DNA of 64,000 nucleotides, from assembly GCF_947494555.1 (NCBI RefSeq), contig NZ_CANLVF010000010.1, positions 62,001 through 126,000 of the forward strand, given 5' to 3'. The stretch's first letter is position 1. Every line of letters starts with the position of its first letter. Both the position numbers and the translations under genes were made by a program. The notes beneath the pieces are model-generated. The model had not been told where the DNA came from. It saw nothing but the letters and a program-made list of their open reading frames with translations, and did no database searches. This document shows, piece after piece, positions 53,135 through 60,421 of the stretch. This DNA comes from an uncultured Roseibium sp. GTDB lineage: Bacteria > Pseudomonadota > Alphaproteobacteria > Rhizobiales > Stappiaceae.

Positions 53135-53533
53135 GTGCCGACTGTGATCACCTACAAAAATATTACACCCTTTCAGCGCGGAGACGGTGTTGAAACCCGG
53201 CTCCTGGTCGGCAAGGCGGTCAGCGAAACGGTGCCATTCACGACGGGCACGACCGTGTTTCCTGCCGGTTGCAGCGCGCCGATGCACTACCACAATTGCG
53301 ACGAACAGGTCACAATCCTGGAAGGAGAGGCCGAAGCCAGTATCGGCGGCGTCGTTCACAACCTCGTCGAGGGCGACACGGCCTTCGCCGAAGCCGGTTC
53401 GCCACATTACTTCAGGAACAGAGGCAATGATCGCCTCGTAATCCTGTGGGTCTATGGCGCGCGCGATGTCACGCGTACTTTTGTTGAAACAGGTGAGACC
53501 GTTCCGCATCTTTCCACCGGCGACAAGGTCTAG
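53135..53533 (+). CDS. Small cupin domain protein
   Basis: 132 aa from GTG 53135 behind AAGGGAGG. Motif 1 (GCSAPMHYHNCDEQVTILEG) supplies two His and a Glu-like ligand and motif 2 (AGSPHYFRNRGND) the third His, so a metal site is likely. Function unknown; single-domain cupins near dehydrogenases often isomerise or protect a sugar-acid intermediate. It is convergent with the BKACE gene. Confidence 0.86.
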   Translation: MPTVITYKNITPFQRGDGVETRLLVGKAVSETVPFTTGTTVFPAGCSAPMHYHNCDEQVTILEGEAEASIGGVVHNLVEGDTAFAEAGSPHYFRNRGNDRLVILWVYGARDVTRTFVETGETVPHLSTGDKV

Positions 53534-53541
53534 GATAACCC

Positions 53542-54330
53542 TTAGATCAACCCCCTTTTGCCGGCTAAGTTTGTGAGTTCCGCGACACGTTCGGCGTTGT
53601 CCCTTGCGCGCGAGCCGCTCCTGTTCCAGAGCGAGTTTTCGAACCCTATCCGGGCTTTGCCACCAAGTTCGAGCGCCCTCAACAGGCAGTCGGTTTCTTC
53701 CTGTCCAAAGGCACAGAGCATCCAATCGAAGGACATGTTTCCTTCAAAATCCTGCATCGGTTTGATGAAGGGCTCGATGTCTTCGGGCCGGCTGATGCGC
53801 TTGCCGTCATAGGATCCAAGAACCAGTTGCACCTGATGAGAGGTGCCTGGAACTGTTTCGTCGGATATGTAGCCGAGGAGACGTTCAAGTTCGTCCTTCG
53901 AATAGCAGATGTGCTGGATCACCACCCCATTTTCGCTGGCCCAGTGGTAGATCTCGCGTGCAGACGGAAGTGCGCTTGCATCGGGCACGAATTCGCGCAC
54001 GGCGACCGAGACGGACCTGGGCCGCAACGCCCGGATCATCTCGCGCTGGTCGGCAGCGTTGAAGCGTCCTGCGGTCTCGCTGGTGACCTGCACGAACCAT
54101 CCGGGGAGTTCGTCAGCAAGTCGCGTGACGACGTCCGAATAACGGTGCGGGTCGAGACTATGCCGGCCGGCGTCGTCGCGTATATGCGCATGCACGCCTC
54201 CGGCTCCTGCGGCAGCACAGCTTCGGCAAGTTTCAATAAGCTCATCAACTGTAATGGGCAGAGCGGGATGGGCGGACTTGTCCCGGCGCGCACCATTCGG
54301 TGCGACGAGAATTTTTGGTAGTTCACGCAT
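53542..54330 (-). CDS. BKACE family beta-keto acid cleavage enzyme (DUF849)
   Basis: 262 aa from ATG 54330; a TTG at 54342 would overlap the upstream gene. TIM-barrel features are visible, including the zinc-binding HAHIRDDAGRHSLD (H-x-H) and SVSVAVREFVPD, FDWMLCAFG. The family condenses a beta-keto acid with acetyl-CoA to give a CoA ester and acetoacetate (Kce in lysine fermentation is the prototype). It is about 8 bp downstream of a Gfo/Idh gene, so the pathway may oxidise a substrate to a beta-keto acid and then cleave it. Confidence 0.92.
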   Translation of the reverse strand: MRELPKILVAPNGARRDKSAHPALPITVDELIETCRSCAAAGAGGVHAHIRDDAGRHSLDPHRYSDVVTRLADELPGWFVQVTSETAGRFNAADQREMIRALRPRSVSVAVREFVPDASALPSAREIYHWASENGVVIQHICYSKDELERLLGYISDETVPGTSHQVQLVLGSYDGKRISRPEDIEPFIKPMQDFEGNMSFDWMLCAFGQEETDCLLRALELGGKARIGFENSLWNRSGSRARDNAERVAELTNLAGKRGLI

Positions 54331-54338
54331 TCGGGGGT

Positions 54339-55355
54339 TCAAGAGCTCAAGTGAATGGTTTGACGATGTTCCGCAGACTGCGCAATTGCCTCAAGGACCT
54401 CAATATTGTGAATCATTTCCACGTGGGAAAACCTGTATGCCTGACGTCCGAGACAGGCATCCCTGAACGCTTCGAGGTTTTTGACAACCGCGTCTGTCCA
54501 CTCGTAAACGGTTTCCTTCAAGGGTTCGCCGGTGATCGATTCGACGTAGCTGACTTTCCCGCCGGGAGTGTCCGGATGGGTATCGTTTCGGGCTTCGACC
54601 CACTTGTCAGTGCCGAAAACATGCATGCGGATGAAGTGTGGCGTGTGAAGGATTGCGCTCAAGGTCGCGGTCATACCTTCCCTGAAGCCGAGCTGGACGG
54701 TCACAAGATCGCCGGTCTCCCAGCCGAGAGACCTGTCCGCGGTCATCGCCTGAACTGTTTTCACGGGGCCAAAGAAGGAAATCAAAAGGTCGGTGAGGTG
54801 AATACCCATCGCGGTCATTCCCGCTGCAGGTGACACAGCCTTGGAGGTCCGCCAGTCACCTGATGGAACGTTGATCAGCTTGTCATGACTGAAGGCTGCC
54901 TCGGCGTGCATGATCTTGCCGAGCCCTCCCTGGTCAATGTCCGATTTCAAGGCCTCCATTGCCGGTTCGAACCTGCGCTCATGACCGATCCCGAGAACAA
55001 CGCCGGCATCGGTGCAGGCTTTCACCGAGCGACGCGCACTCTCGCCCGTGAGGCCGAGCGGCTTCTCGCAGAAAACATGTTTGCCCGCCGCCGCGCATTT
55101 GTGAACCTGTTCCTCGTGCAACGGGTTCGGTGTCGTCAGAATGACGGCATCCAGTTCGGGTCGTTTCAGGACGTCATCAAAACTGGTGTAGGGGGTCGGG
55201 CCGGCCTCGCGTATCTGGTCGTGCACTGCCTCGTTTGGCTCAATGACGGCGGGAACCGAAAACCCGTCCGTCAGCTTCAGCCGATTGACGATGTGACGCC
55301 CCCACCAACCAAACCCGGCAACCGCAATGCAAAACGTTTTACTCTGTATGTTCAT
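54339..55355 (-). CDS. Gfo/Idh/MocA family oxidoreductase
   Basis: 338 aa from ATG 55355 (MNIQSKTFCIAVAG). Rossmann motif AGFGWWGRHIVNRL, EKP motif FCEKPLG, and a catalytic-type GMTAMGIHLTDLLISFFGPV with His. It probably supplies the oxidation step before the BKACE enzyme encoded next. It is divergent from a LysR gene with 131 bp between starts. Confidence 0.92.
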   Translation of the reverse strand: MNIQSKTFCIAVAGFGWWGRHIVNRLKLTDGFSVPAVIEPNEAVHDQIREAGPTPYTSFDDVLKRPELDAVILTTPNPLHEEQVHKCAAAGKHVFCEKPLGLTGESARRSVKACTDAGVVLGIGHERRFEPAMEALKSDIDQGGLGKIMHAEAAFSHDKLINVPSGDWRTSKAVSPAAGMTAMGIHLTDLLISFFGPVKTVQAMTADRSLGWETGDLVTVQLGFREGMTATLSAILHTPHFIRMHVFGTDKWVEARNDTHPDTPGGKVSYVESITGEPLKETVYEWTDAVVKNLEAFRDACLGRQAYRFSHVEMIHNIEVLEAIAQSAEHRQTIHLSS

Positions 55356-55446
55356 AGCCTTGACCCGTATGCCGGTCGGTTTTTTCAGTTCATTTTGCGT
55401 TTCCTTCTGATAGTTAGTAGGTCTTGCCGCCTTCAAGGCAACTCAT

Positions 55447-55457
55447 TATCAATGATA
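55447..55457. promoter_or_regulatory. Possible LysR binding site in the divergent gap
   Basis: TATCAATGATA is a near-perfect dyad (TATCA/TGATA around one base) 30 bp before the LysR start, in AT-richer sequence between the divergent LysR and Gfo/Idh genes. It is consistent with a LysR recognition element, but short dyads of this kind occur by chance. Confidence 0.35.
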
Positions 55458-55486
55458 TTTGCCAACAGAAAAAGTGATGGCCGGGC

Positions 55487-56407
55487 ATGAAGCTTCAGCA
55501 ACTCAGATTTTTTGTTGCCGTCTACGAGGAAGGCTCTTTCTCGGCCGCGGCCACGCGCGTTCACGCAACCCAGTCGGGCATCTCGATGCAGGTCCGCGAG
55601 CTTGAGGACAGATACGGTGTGCAGCTGCTTATCCGCAAGTCGACCGGGGTCACCCCGACAGAGACCGGTCGGCTTTTTTACAAGAAGGCCATCGATGTTC
55701 TGAGGTCGGCCGCCGACGCGGACGAAACGCTGAAACGCGCGTCCGGAACCTTGACGGGTCAGGTGCGCGTCGGATTGATCCCGACGCTCACAAGAAGCGT
55801 CCTCAGCGAAGCCATGCTGCGCTTTACCGAGAGCTATCCGATGGTGCGTCTGTCGATGATAGAGGCCTATTCGTTCCAGCTCATCGAAGCCGTTGGCCGC
55901 GAAGAGCTTGATTTTGCGATCGTTCCGGCATTTGAGGGACATGAAAACATCCGCGCCGAACCCATGGGCTCCGACAATGAGTTTCTTGTCGGCGCGCCCG
56001 GCGACACGCATCTGACGCCCGTCGATCTGAAGAACCATGCTCCCCTGCGCTACGTCTTGCCGAGCCCCGCCAATTCGCGGCGGCGCCGGATCGACCGGTA
56101 CTTTGCAAGCCACCACATCCAGGTGAAGGATATCCTGGAGCTCGACGCCATGTTCGGGACGATCGATCTCGTGGCCCGGTCGGATTGGCACACGATCCTG
56201 CCAGGCATCATGTGCGCAGCCGATCTGGATGGCCAGCGCCGGCGGCTGCATCCGATTGTGGGTCCTGAACTCTCGGTCAGCTACAGCCGCATCGAACCCG
56301 CCGCAAAGCCGCTCAACGATGCCGCCGAGGCGTTTTGCGAGATCCTTCAGGACGAACTGACGCGCACGATCGCTTCGACGCGCGAAGCCGCACGATGCGG
56401 AGTTTGA
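55487..56407 (+). CDS. LysR-type transcriptional regulator
   Basis: 306 aa. Winged helix: LQQLRFFVAVYEEGSFSAAA, QSGISMQVRELEDRYG, LLIRKSTGVTPTETG. Effector domain follows and is closely similar to that of the LysR at 29361 (shared DAMFGT-I/L-D-x-VAR-x-DW and TILPG). Divergent from the Gfo/Idh-BKACE pair, which it probably controls, and 111 bp upstream of another Gfo/Idh gene on its own strand. Confidence 0.93.
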   Translation: MKLQQLRFFVAVYEEGSFSAAATRVHATQSGISMQVRELEDRYGVQLLIRKSTGVTPTETGRLFYKKAIDVLRSAADADETLKRASGTLTGQVRVGLIPTLTRSVLSEAMLRFTESYPMVRLSMIEAYSFQLIEAVGREELDFAIVPAFEGHENIRAEPMGSDNEFLVGAPGDTHLTPVDLKNHAPLRYVLPSPANSRRRRIDRYFASHHIQVKDILELDAMFGTIDLVARSDWHTILPGIMCAADLDGQRRRLHPIVGPELSVSYSRIEPAAKPLNDAAEAFCEILQDELTRTIASTREAARCGV

Positions 56408-56518
56408 ATATCTCAACGCAAAATCAGAATTTTACCCTGCAAGCCGGTTTGACCAACATGCCCTAAACCAAGGAAGGGGTCTGTCTTGCGGCGGCTCCGC
56501 CATCACGGGAGCCAGGGT

Positions 56519-57580
56519 ATGGAACAGATCGAGTTGGGTGTCATCGGTGCGGGCTGGTGTGGTGGCATTCGCATTGAAGCCGCATCGCGCAATCCGCAAG
56601 TTGCAGCGATGCATATTGCAGAAACACGCAACGAGCGCCTTAAGGAAATGAGAGATCGCTATGCCCCTGAAACGGCAACCGGGACCTATCAGGAAATCAT
56701 AGAGAACCGGAACATTTCCTCCGTAATCATTTCCGCAACACCTGAAGACACGCATTACCCGATGGCCAAGTCGGCTCTCCTTGCAGGAAAGCATGTCTTT
56801 CTGGAAAAACCGATCGCTATCACCCTTGCCGAGGCCGATGAGCTTGTTGCGCTTTCAAAGCAGAATGGCGTCAAGTTTACGATCGGCTACTCGCAGCGGT
56901 TTAACCACAAATACGCCTATATCCGGGAAAGCCTGTTGAATGGAACGCTTGGTGAGCCGGTATCCGCGCTGGTCAGCCGGCACATCACACGAAGCCTCGG
57001 CAAAAAGATTTCAGGCCGCACCAAGCTTTCGCCCGCCGCGATGGAGGCGACGCACGATCTTGATTTCGTGCTCTGGTGCCTGGAACCTGCCAAGCCTGTG
57101 AAAGTCTATGCGCAGAACGTCTATCGTTACATGAAGGGAAAAGGCGTGGACGCGCCGGATTGCACATGGATCATCGTGACCATGGACAACGGCATTGCCT
57201 TTACCATCGGTGCCGGCTGGATCCTGCCACTCGGCTATCCCAACTATTCCAGTACCACCCTGGAAATGGTCGGGACAAAGGGCGCCCTCATGGTGGACGA
57301 CAGTCACAAGGATGTCGTTTTGAACACCGAGGACAACGGCATCCAATTTCCGATGTCGTCGATGCCGGGAGAGTTTGTCGGCCACGCCTACGCGGGCCCG
57401 ATGGCGCCGGAGACCGACCACTTCATTGATGCGTGTGCGCGGAACAAGCCGGTGCTTGTGACCCCGGACCAGGCACGCCAGGTGATGGAAGTCTATATCG
57501 CCGCGGATCTTTCGGCAGAGCGCGGGGAACCGGTGCACCTGCCTTTGAACGATGCCAGCCAGAGCTCGATCATGGCGTAA
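56519..57580 (+). CDS. Gfo/Idh/MocA family oxidoreductase
   Basis: 353 aa from ATG 56519. Rossmann motif GVIGAGWCGGIRIEA, EKP motif FLEKPIA, and catalytic segment AAMEATHDLDFVLWCLEPAK with His. The C-terminus LSAERGEPVHLPL is close to that of the Gfo/Idh protein at 46140 (LSAKRGEPVALPP), so these two are related paralogues acting on similar substrates. A palindromic repeat follows the gene. Confidence 0.92.
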   Translation: MEQIELGVIGAGWCGGIRIEAASRNPQVAAMHIAETRNERLKEMRDRYAPETATGTYQEIIENRNISSVIISATPEDTHYPMAKSALLAGKHVFLEKPIAITLAEADELVALSKQNGVKFTIGYSQRFNHKYAYIRESLLNGTLGEPVSALVSRHITRSLGKKISGRTKLSPAAMEATHDLDFVLWCLEPAKPVKVYAQNVYRYMKGKGVDAPDCTWIIVTMDNGIAFTIGAGWILPLGYPNYSSTTLEMVGTKGALMVDDSHKDVVLNTEDNGIQFPMSSMPGEFVGHAYAGPMAPETDHFIDACARNKPVLVTPDQARQVMEVYIAADLSAERGEPVHLPLNDASQSSIMA

Positions 57581-57610
57581 GCAAATATCCCTTGTCTTTT
57601 CTTCGGTGCC

Positions 57611-57708
57611 TTCCCGGACGAGCGCAGCGAAGATCCGGGAACGGAATCCGGACACAAGATTTGTTGTGTCGGCAGTAGGTCCCGGCTCGCACTGCGCGTG
57701 CCCGGGAC
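57611..57708. repeat. Composite GC-rich palindromic element, copy 2
   Basis: Three dyads lie in the gap between convergent genes: TTCCCGGA (57611-57618)/TCCGGGAA (57634-57641); GACACAA (57651-57657)/TTGTGTC (57664-57670); and GTCCCGG (57679-57685)/CCGGGAC (57702-57708), followed by GGCA. The TCCCGGA/TCCGGGA dyad and the CCGGGACGGCA end are shared with the element at 25629-25698. It looks like a dispersed REP/RIME-type repeat and may also act as a bidirectional terminator. Confidence 0.65.
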
Positions 57709-57750
57709 GGCAGATTTCGTTGAGATGTGCTTAAAGAACAACGAAAGCAG

Positions 57751-58629
57751 TCATTCAGGAAACGAATCCTTCAGACATGTGACCAGCCGCTCCGTCAGAG
57801 CCCTGGCCGGGCTGCCTCTGCGCTGAATGATGCCATAGGAGAGCTGGATTGGCGTTGCCAGCGGGCGAATGACGAGGCGATCCTTGAGCATGTCGGCGAC
57901 AACCTTGTGTATGATCGCAACGCCTGCATTTGCCGCCACGAGATTGGCAACGAGCACGGTTGAGTCGGTCTCGCATATAGAGCCGAGGCGCACACCTGCG
58001 CCGCTAAGCGCTTCTTCCAGCCGGTAGCGCAGGATCGTATGGGTGGCAATACTGATCAGGCGTTCGCTTGCCAGGTCCTCGAATGAAATCACATCCTGTT
58101 TTTCGAGGCGGTGGCCCGGCGGCAGAACGCAGACCGTTTCCTCCTGACACAGCGGTTCGATGTGTAGCCCATCATCCGACAGCGGCAGCGTCACCAGCCC
58201 GAGGTCGCATTTGCCGTTTATGACAAGCGACTGGACTTCCGACCTTGGTTTCAGATCCACCTTGAGGTGAACATTCGGGTTTTCGTCGAGGAATCGGCGC
58301 AAGGGTTCCGGCGTCATGCAGGTGCCGATGGCAGGCATGGCGGCGATACGAACTGTGCGCGTGCTAAGCTGCCTTATGTTCCGCGACATCAGATTGATGC
58401 GTTCAATCTCCGCCAGGATACGCTCGGCGATTTCCGAAAAGTCGAGGCCCTCCGGCGTCAGTGTCAGTCCTGCCCCCTGCCGGTCGAACAGCTGGTAGCC
58501 GATATCTTCTTCAAGCTGCAGAATAAGACGGCTGGCGGTGGATTGGGTCACACCGATCCGGTCGGCCGCCAACGTGGTTGATCCGGTATCACGTACCGCT
58601 CGGAAGGCTTCCAGTTGCCGAAAATTCAT
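57751..58629 (-). CDS. LysR-type transcriptional regulator
   Basis: 292 aa from ATG 58629 (MNFRQLEAFRAVRDTGSTTL). Winged helix includes TQSTASRLILQLEEDIGYQL and LFDRQGAGLTLTPEG. Unlike the other two LysR proteins here, its effector domain resembles the opine/octopine-type (OccR/NocR) group. It has no divergent partner in the usual arrangement; the upstream neighbour is a same-strand maleylacetoacetate-isomerase-like gene. Its target is therefore not evident. Confidence 0.92.
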   Translation of the reverse strand: MNFRQLEAFRAVRDTGSTTLAADRIGVTQSTASRLILQLEEDIGYQLFDRQGAGLTLTPEGLDFSEIAERILAEIERINLMSRNIRQLSTRTVRIAAMPAIGTCMTPEPLRRFLDENPNVHLKVDLKPRSEVQSLVINGKCDLGLVTLPLSDDGLHIEPLCQEETVCVLPPGHRLEKQDVISFEDLASERLISIATHTILRYRLEEALSGAGVRLGSICETDSTVLVANLVAANAGVAIIHKVVADMLKDRLVIRPLATPIQLSYGIIQRRGSPARALTERLVTCLKDSFPE

Positions 58630-58778
58630 CTTTTCCCTTTGTCCTTCCGGTCCTGGTCGACAAGTGCGATACCATGTACCGACCCGACCTGACCCTATCC
58701 GACACACGTGATTGAAAAGGCAGGGTGTCTCTCTGCTGTTTGCAAACAGGGCCGGCTGCGCTGTAAGTATCGAGCCCG

Positions 58779-59429
58779 TTACGCCTGCGGTGCGCCGACC
58801 GTGTCGGGATGAGCGTCCTGAAAGGCAGTCAGTGCGTTAGCGGCATTTGCAGCTTCCCCTATTCGTTGGAAGCTGGAAATGTCGACGCCCCATCGTTCCG
58901 CATTGTAGAGCTGTGGGATCAGGCAGCAATCGGCCATCGTCGGATCTTCTCCGAAACAGAATGGTCCGCTCCCGCCACTGTTGAGCAGCTGCTCGAATGC
59001 ATCCAGACCTTTGGAAATGAAGTGGCGCATCCAGTCGACTTTGACCTCGTCGCCACCGTTCGTAAGTTCAACGACGCGCTGTGCCACGCTCAGATTGCAG
59101 ACCGGGTGGATCTCCATGGCAATCGCGTCGGAAAGCCGGCGGACATGGTATTGGCCGTCAACCGAATCCGGCAGGAGTTTTGATCCGGGCGTCGTAGAGT
59201 GCAGATACTCGATTATGGCGAGAGACTGCGTCAGAACCTTTCCGTCGATCTCAAGCGTCGGCAAAATGCCTTGCGGGTTCTGGTCGAGATAGGGTGCCGA
59301 TCTGTGGTCGCCAGTCAGCAGGTTTACGGAACGAAGTGCGGTCGGTATGGCCAACAGATTCAACGCGATGCGCACGCGATAGCTGGCCGAAGAACGCCAG
59401 TAGTCGAACAGAGTTGCCGTGCGTGCCAT
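58779..59429 (-). CDS. maiA: Maleylacetoacetate isomerase-like (zeta-class) glutathione transferase
   Basis: 216 aa from ATG 59429 with GGGAGA upstream. The zeta-class signature SSASYRVRIALN (with the active Ser) is present, plus NPQGILPTLEIDG and TQSLAIIEYL for glutathione. MaiA isomerises maleylacetoacetate to fumarylacetoacetate in tyrosine/homogentisate breakdown; no other gene of that pathway is in the window, so a related isomerisation (for example of maleylpyruvate) is possible. Confidence 0.88.
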   Translation of the reverse strand: MARTATLFDYWRSSASYRVRIALNLLAIPTALRSVNLLTGDHRSAPYLDQNPQGILPTLEIDGKVLTQSLAIIEYLHSTTPGSKLLPDSVDGQYHVRRLSDAIAMEIHPVCNLSVAQRVVELTNGGDEVKVDWMRHFISKGLDAFEQLLNSGGSGPFCFGEDPTMADCCLIPQLYNAERWGVDISSFQRIGEAANAANALTAFQDAHPDTVGAPQA

Positions 59430-59647
59430 AGTGAGTCTCCCGCTTATCTGTTTCCCATCAACTTGATAGACTGTGAGTTTGAACGTGTGCAATGGGTATT
59501 ACGGAATCCATTGCCACTGCGTTGTCATACGCTGATTGCAACGTCTATAATCACGACCATAAAAGACTTGCTGCTGTGTATTTGGCCCGTTTCGCGTTGT
59601 TGTTTGTAATATTTCGACGTTCGTTGCTCTCAAAGGAGTGCGTAGAC

Positions 59648-60421
59648 ATGCGATTATTCGGAAAGTTGTGCTGTTGGTCAGTGGGGGTATTTCTGGCGGT
59701 TTCCATAATGACCGCCAGCGCTGAGCAAAAGACCTATACGGATGTTGTACAGGATTATAAGGAATTGCCGCCTTATTCCACATATGAAGATGGCACCTAT
59801 GGCGGATTTAACCGAGAGCTTCTCGACCTGTTTGCAGAGCGGAAGGGGTACACATTCGTCTACGAAGCGTTTCCAGTGAAGCGCCTCTTCCATGAATTTG
59901 TGAATGGCGTTGGTGATCTGAAATACCCGGACAACGACAAATGGGCTCTCCACATCAAGAAAGACAACGAGATCCACTACAGCGATCCTGTGGTGTCCTA
60001 CGTCAATGGTGTTCTTGTGAAGCCGGACAATCTGGGGGCAGGGCTGGATACGATAGAAAAGCTTGGGCTCGTTGCGGGATGGACACCGATTGGATTTCAG
60101 GAGCAAATCGAAAACGGGCAAGTCAGTCTTCTTGAGAACAACTCCTACGCGGGACTTTTGAAACAGGCCATCACCGGCCGGATTGATGGTGCCTACTCGA
60201 ATGTCGCCACAAGCAATCACTATCTCAATAACGTTCTCGGGCAGCCGGCGGCACTCGCGTTCGATCAATCCTTGCCGCATGTGAGAAGCGCCCGTTTGCT
60301 GTCTTCCACCAAACATCCGGAACTCATTGCCGAGTTCAATGAATTTCTGCGCGATGAGGCAGACGCAATTCAGGAGTTGAAGTTGCAGTATGGTGTCGAG
60401 GCAGGTGTGGTGATGAACTGA
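59648..60421 (+). CDS. Orphan periplasmic solute-binding protein (SBP family 3-like)
   Basis: 257 aa from ATG 59648 with AAGGAG 9 bp upstream; the open frame extends further but lacks a start site. A Sec signal peptide is clear (MRLFGKLCCWSVGVFLAVSI, cut after ASAEQ region). The mature sequence has ELPPYSTYEDGTYGGFNREL and an ITGRIDGAYSNVAT lobe typical of family-3 receptors, but there is no ABC permease nearby. The stop codon is immediately adjacent to the stop of the convergent adenylate cyclase. A role as a ligand sensor rather than a transporter part is plausible. Confidence 0.82.
   Translation: MRLFGKLCCWSVGVFLAVSIMTASAEQKTYTDVVQDYKELPPYSTYEDGTYGGFNRELLDLFAERKGYTFVYEAFPVKRLFHEFVNGVGDLKYPDNDKWALHIKKDNEIHYSDPVVSYVNGVLVKPDNLGAGLDTIEKLGLVAGWTPIGFQEQIENGQVSLLENNSYAGLLKQAITGRIDGAYSNVATSNHYLNNVLGQPAALAFDQSLPHVRSARLLSSTKHPELIAEFNEFLRDEADAIQELKLQYGVEAGVVMN

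Noticed and set aside
53542..54342. TTG 54342 as start of the BKACE gene
   Set aside because: It would overlap the upstream gene and adds four unconserved residues; ATG 54330 leads straight into the family N-terminus.
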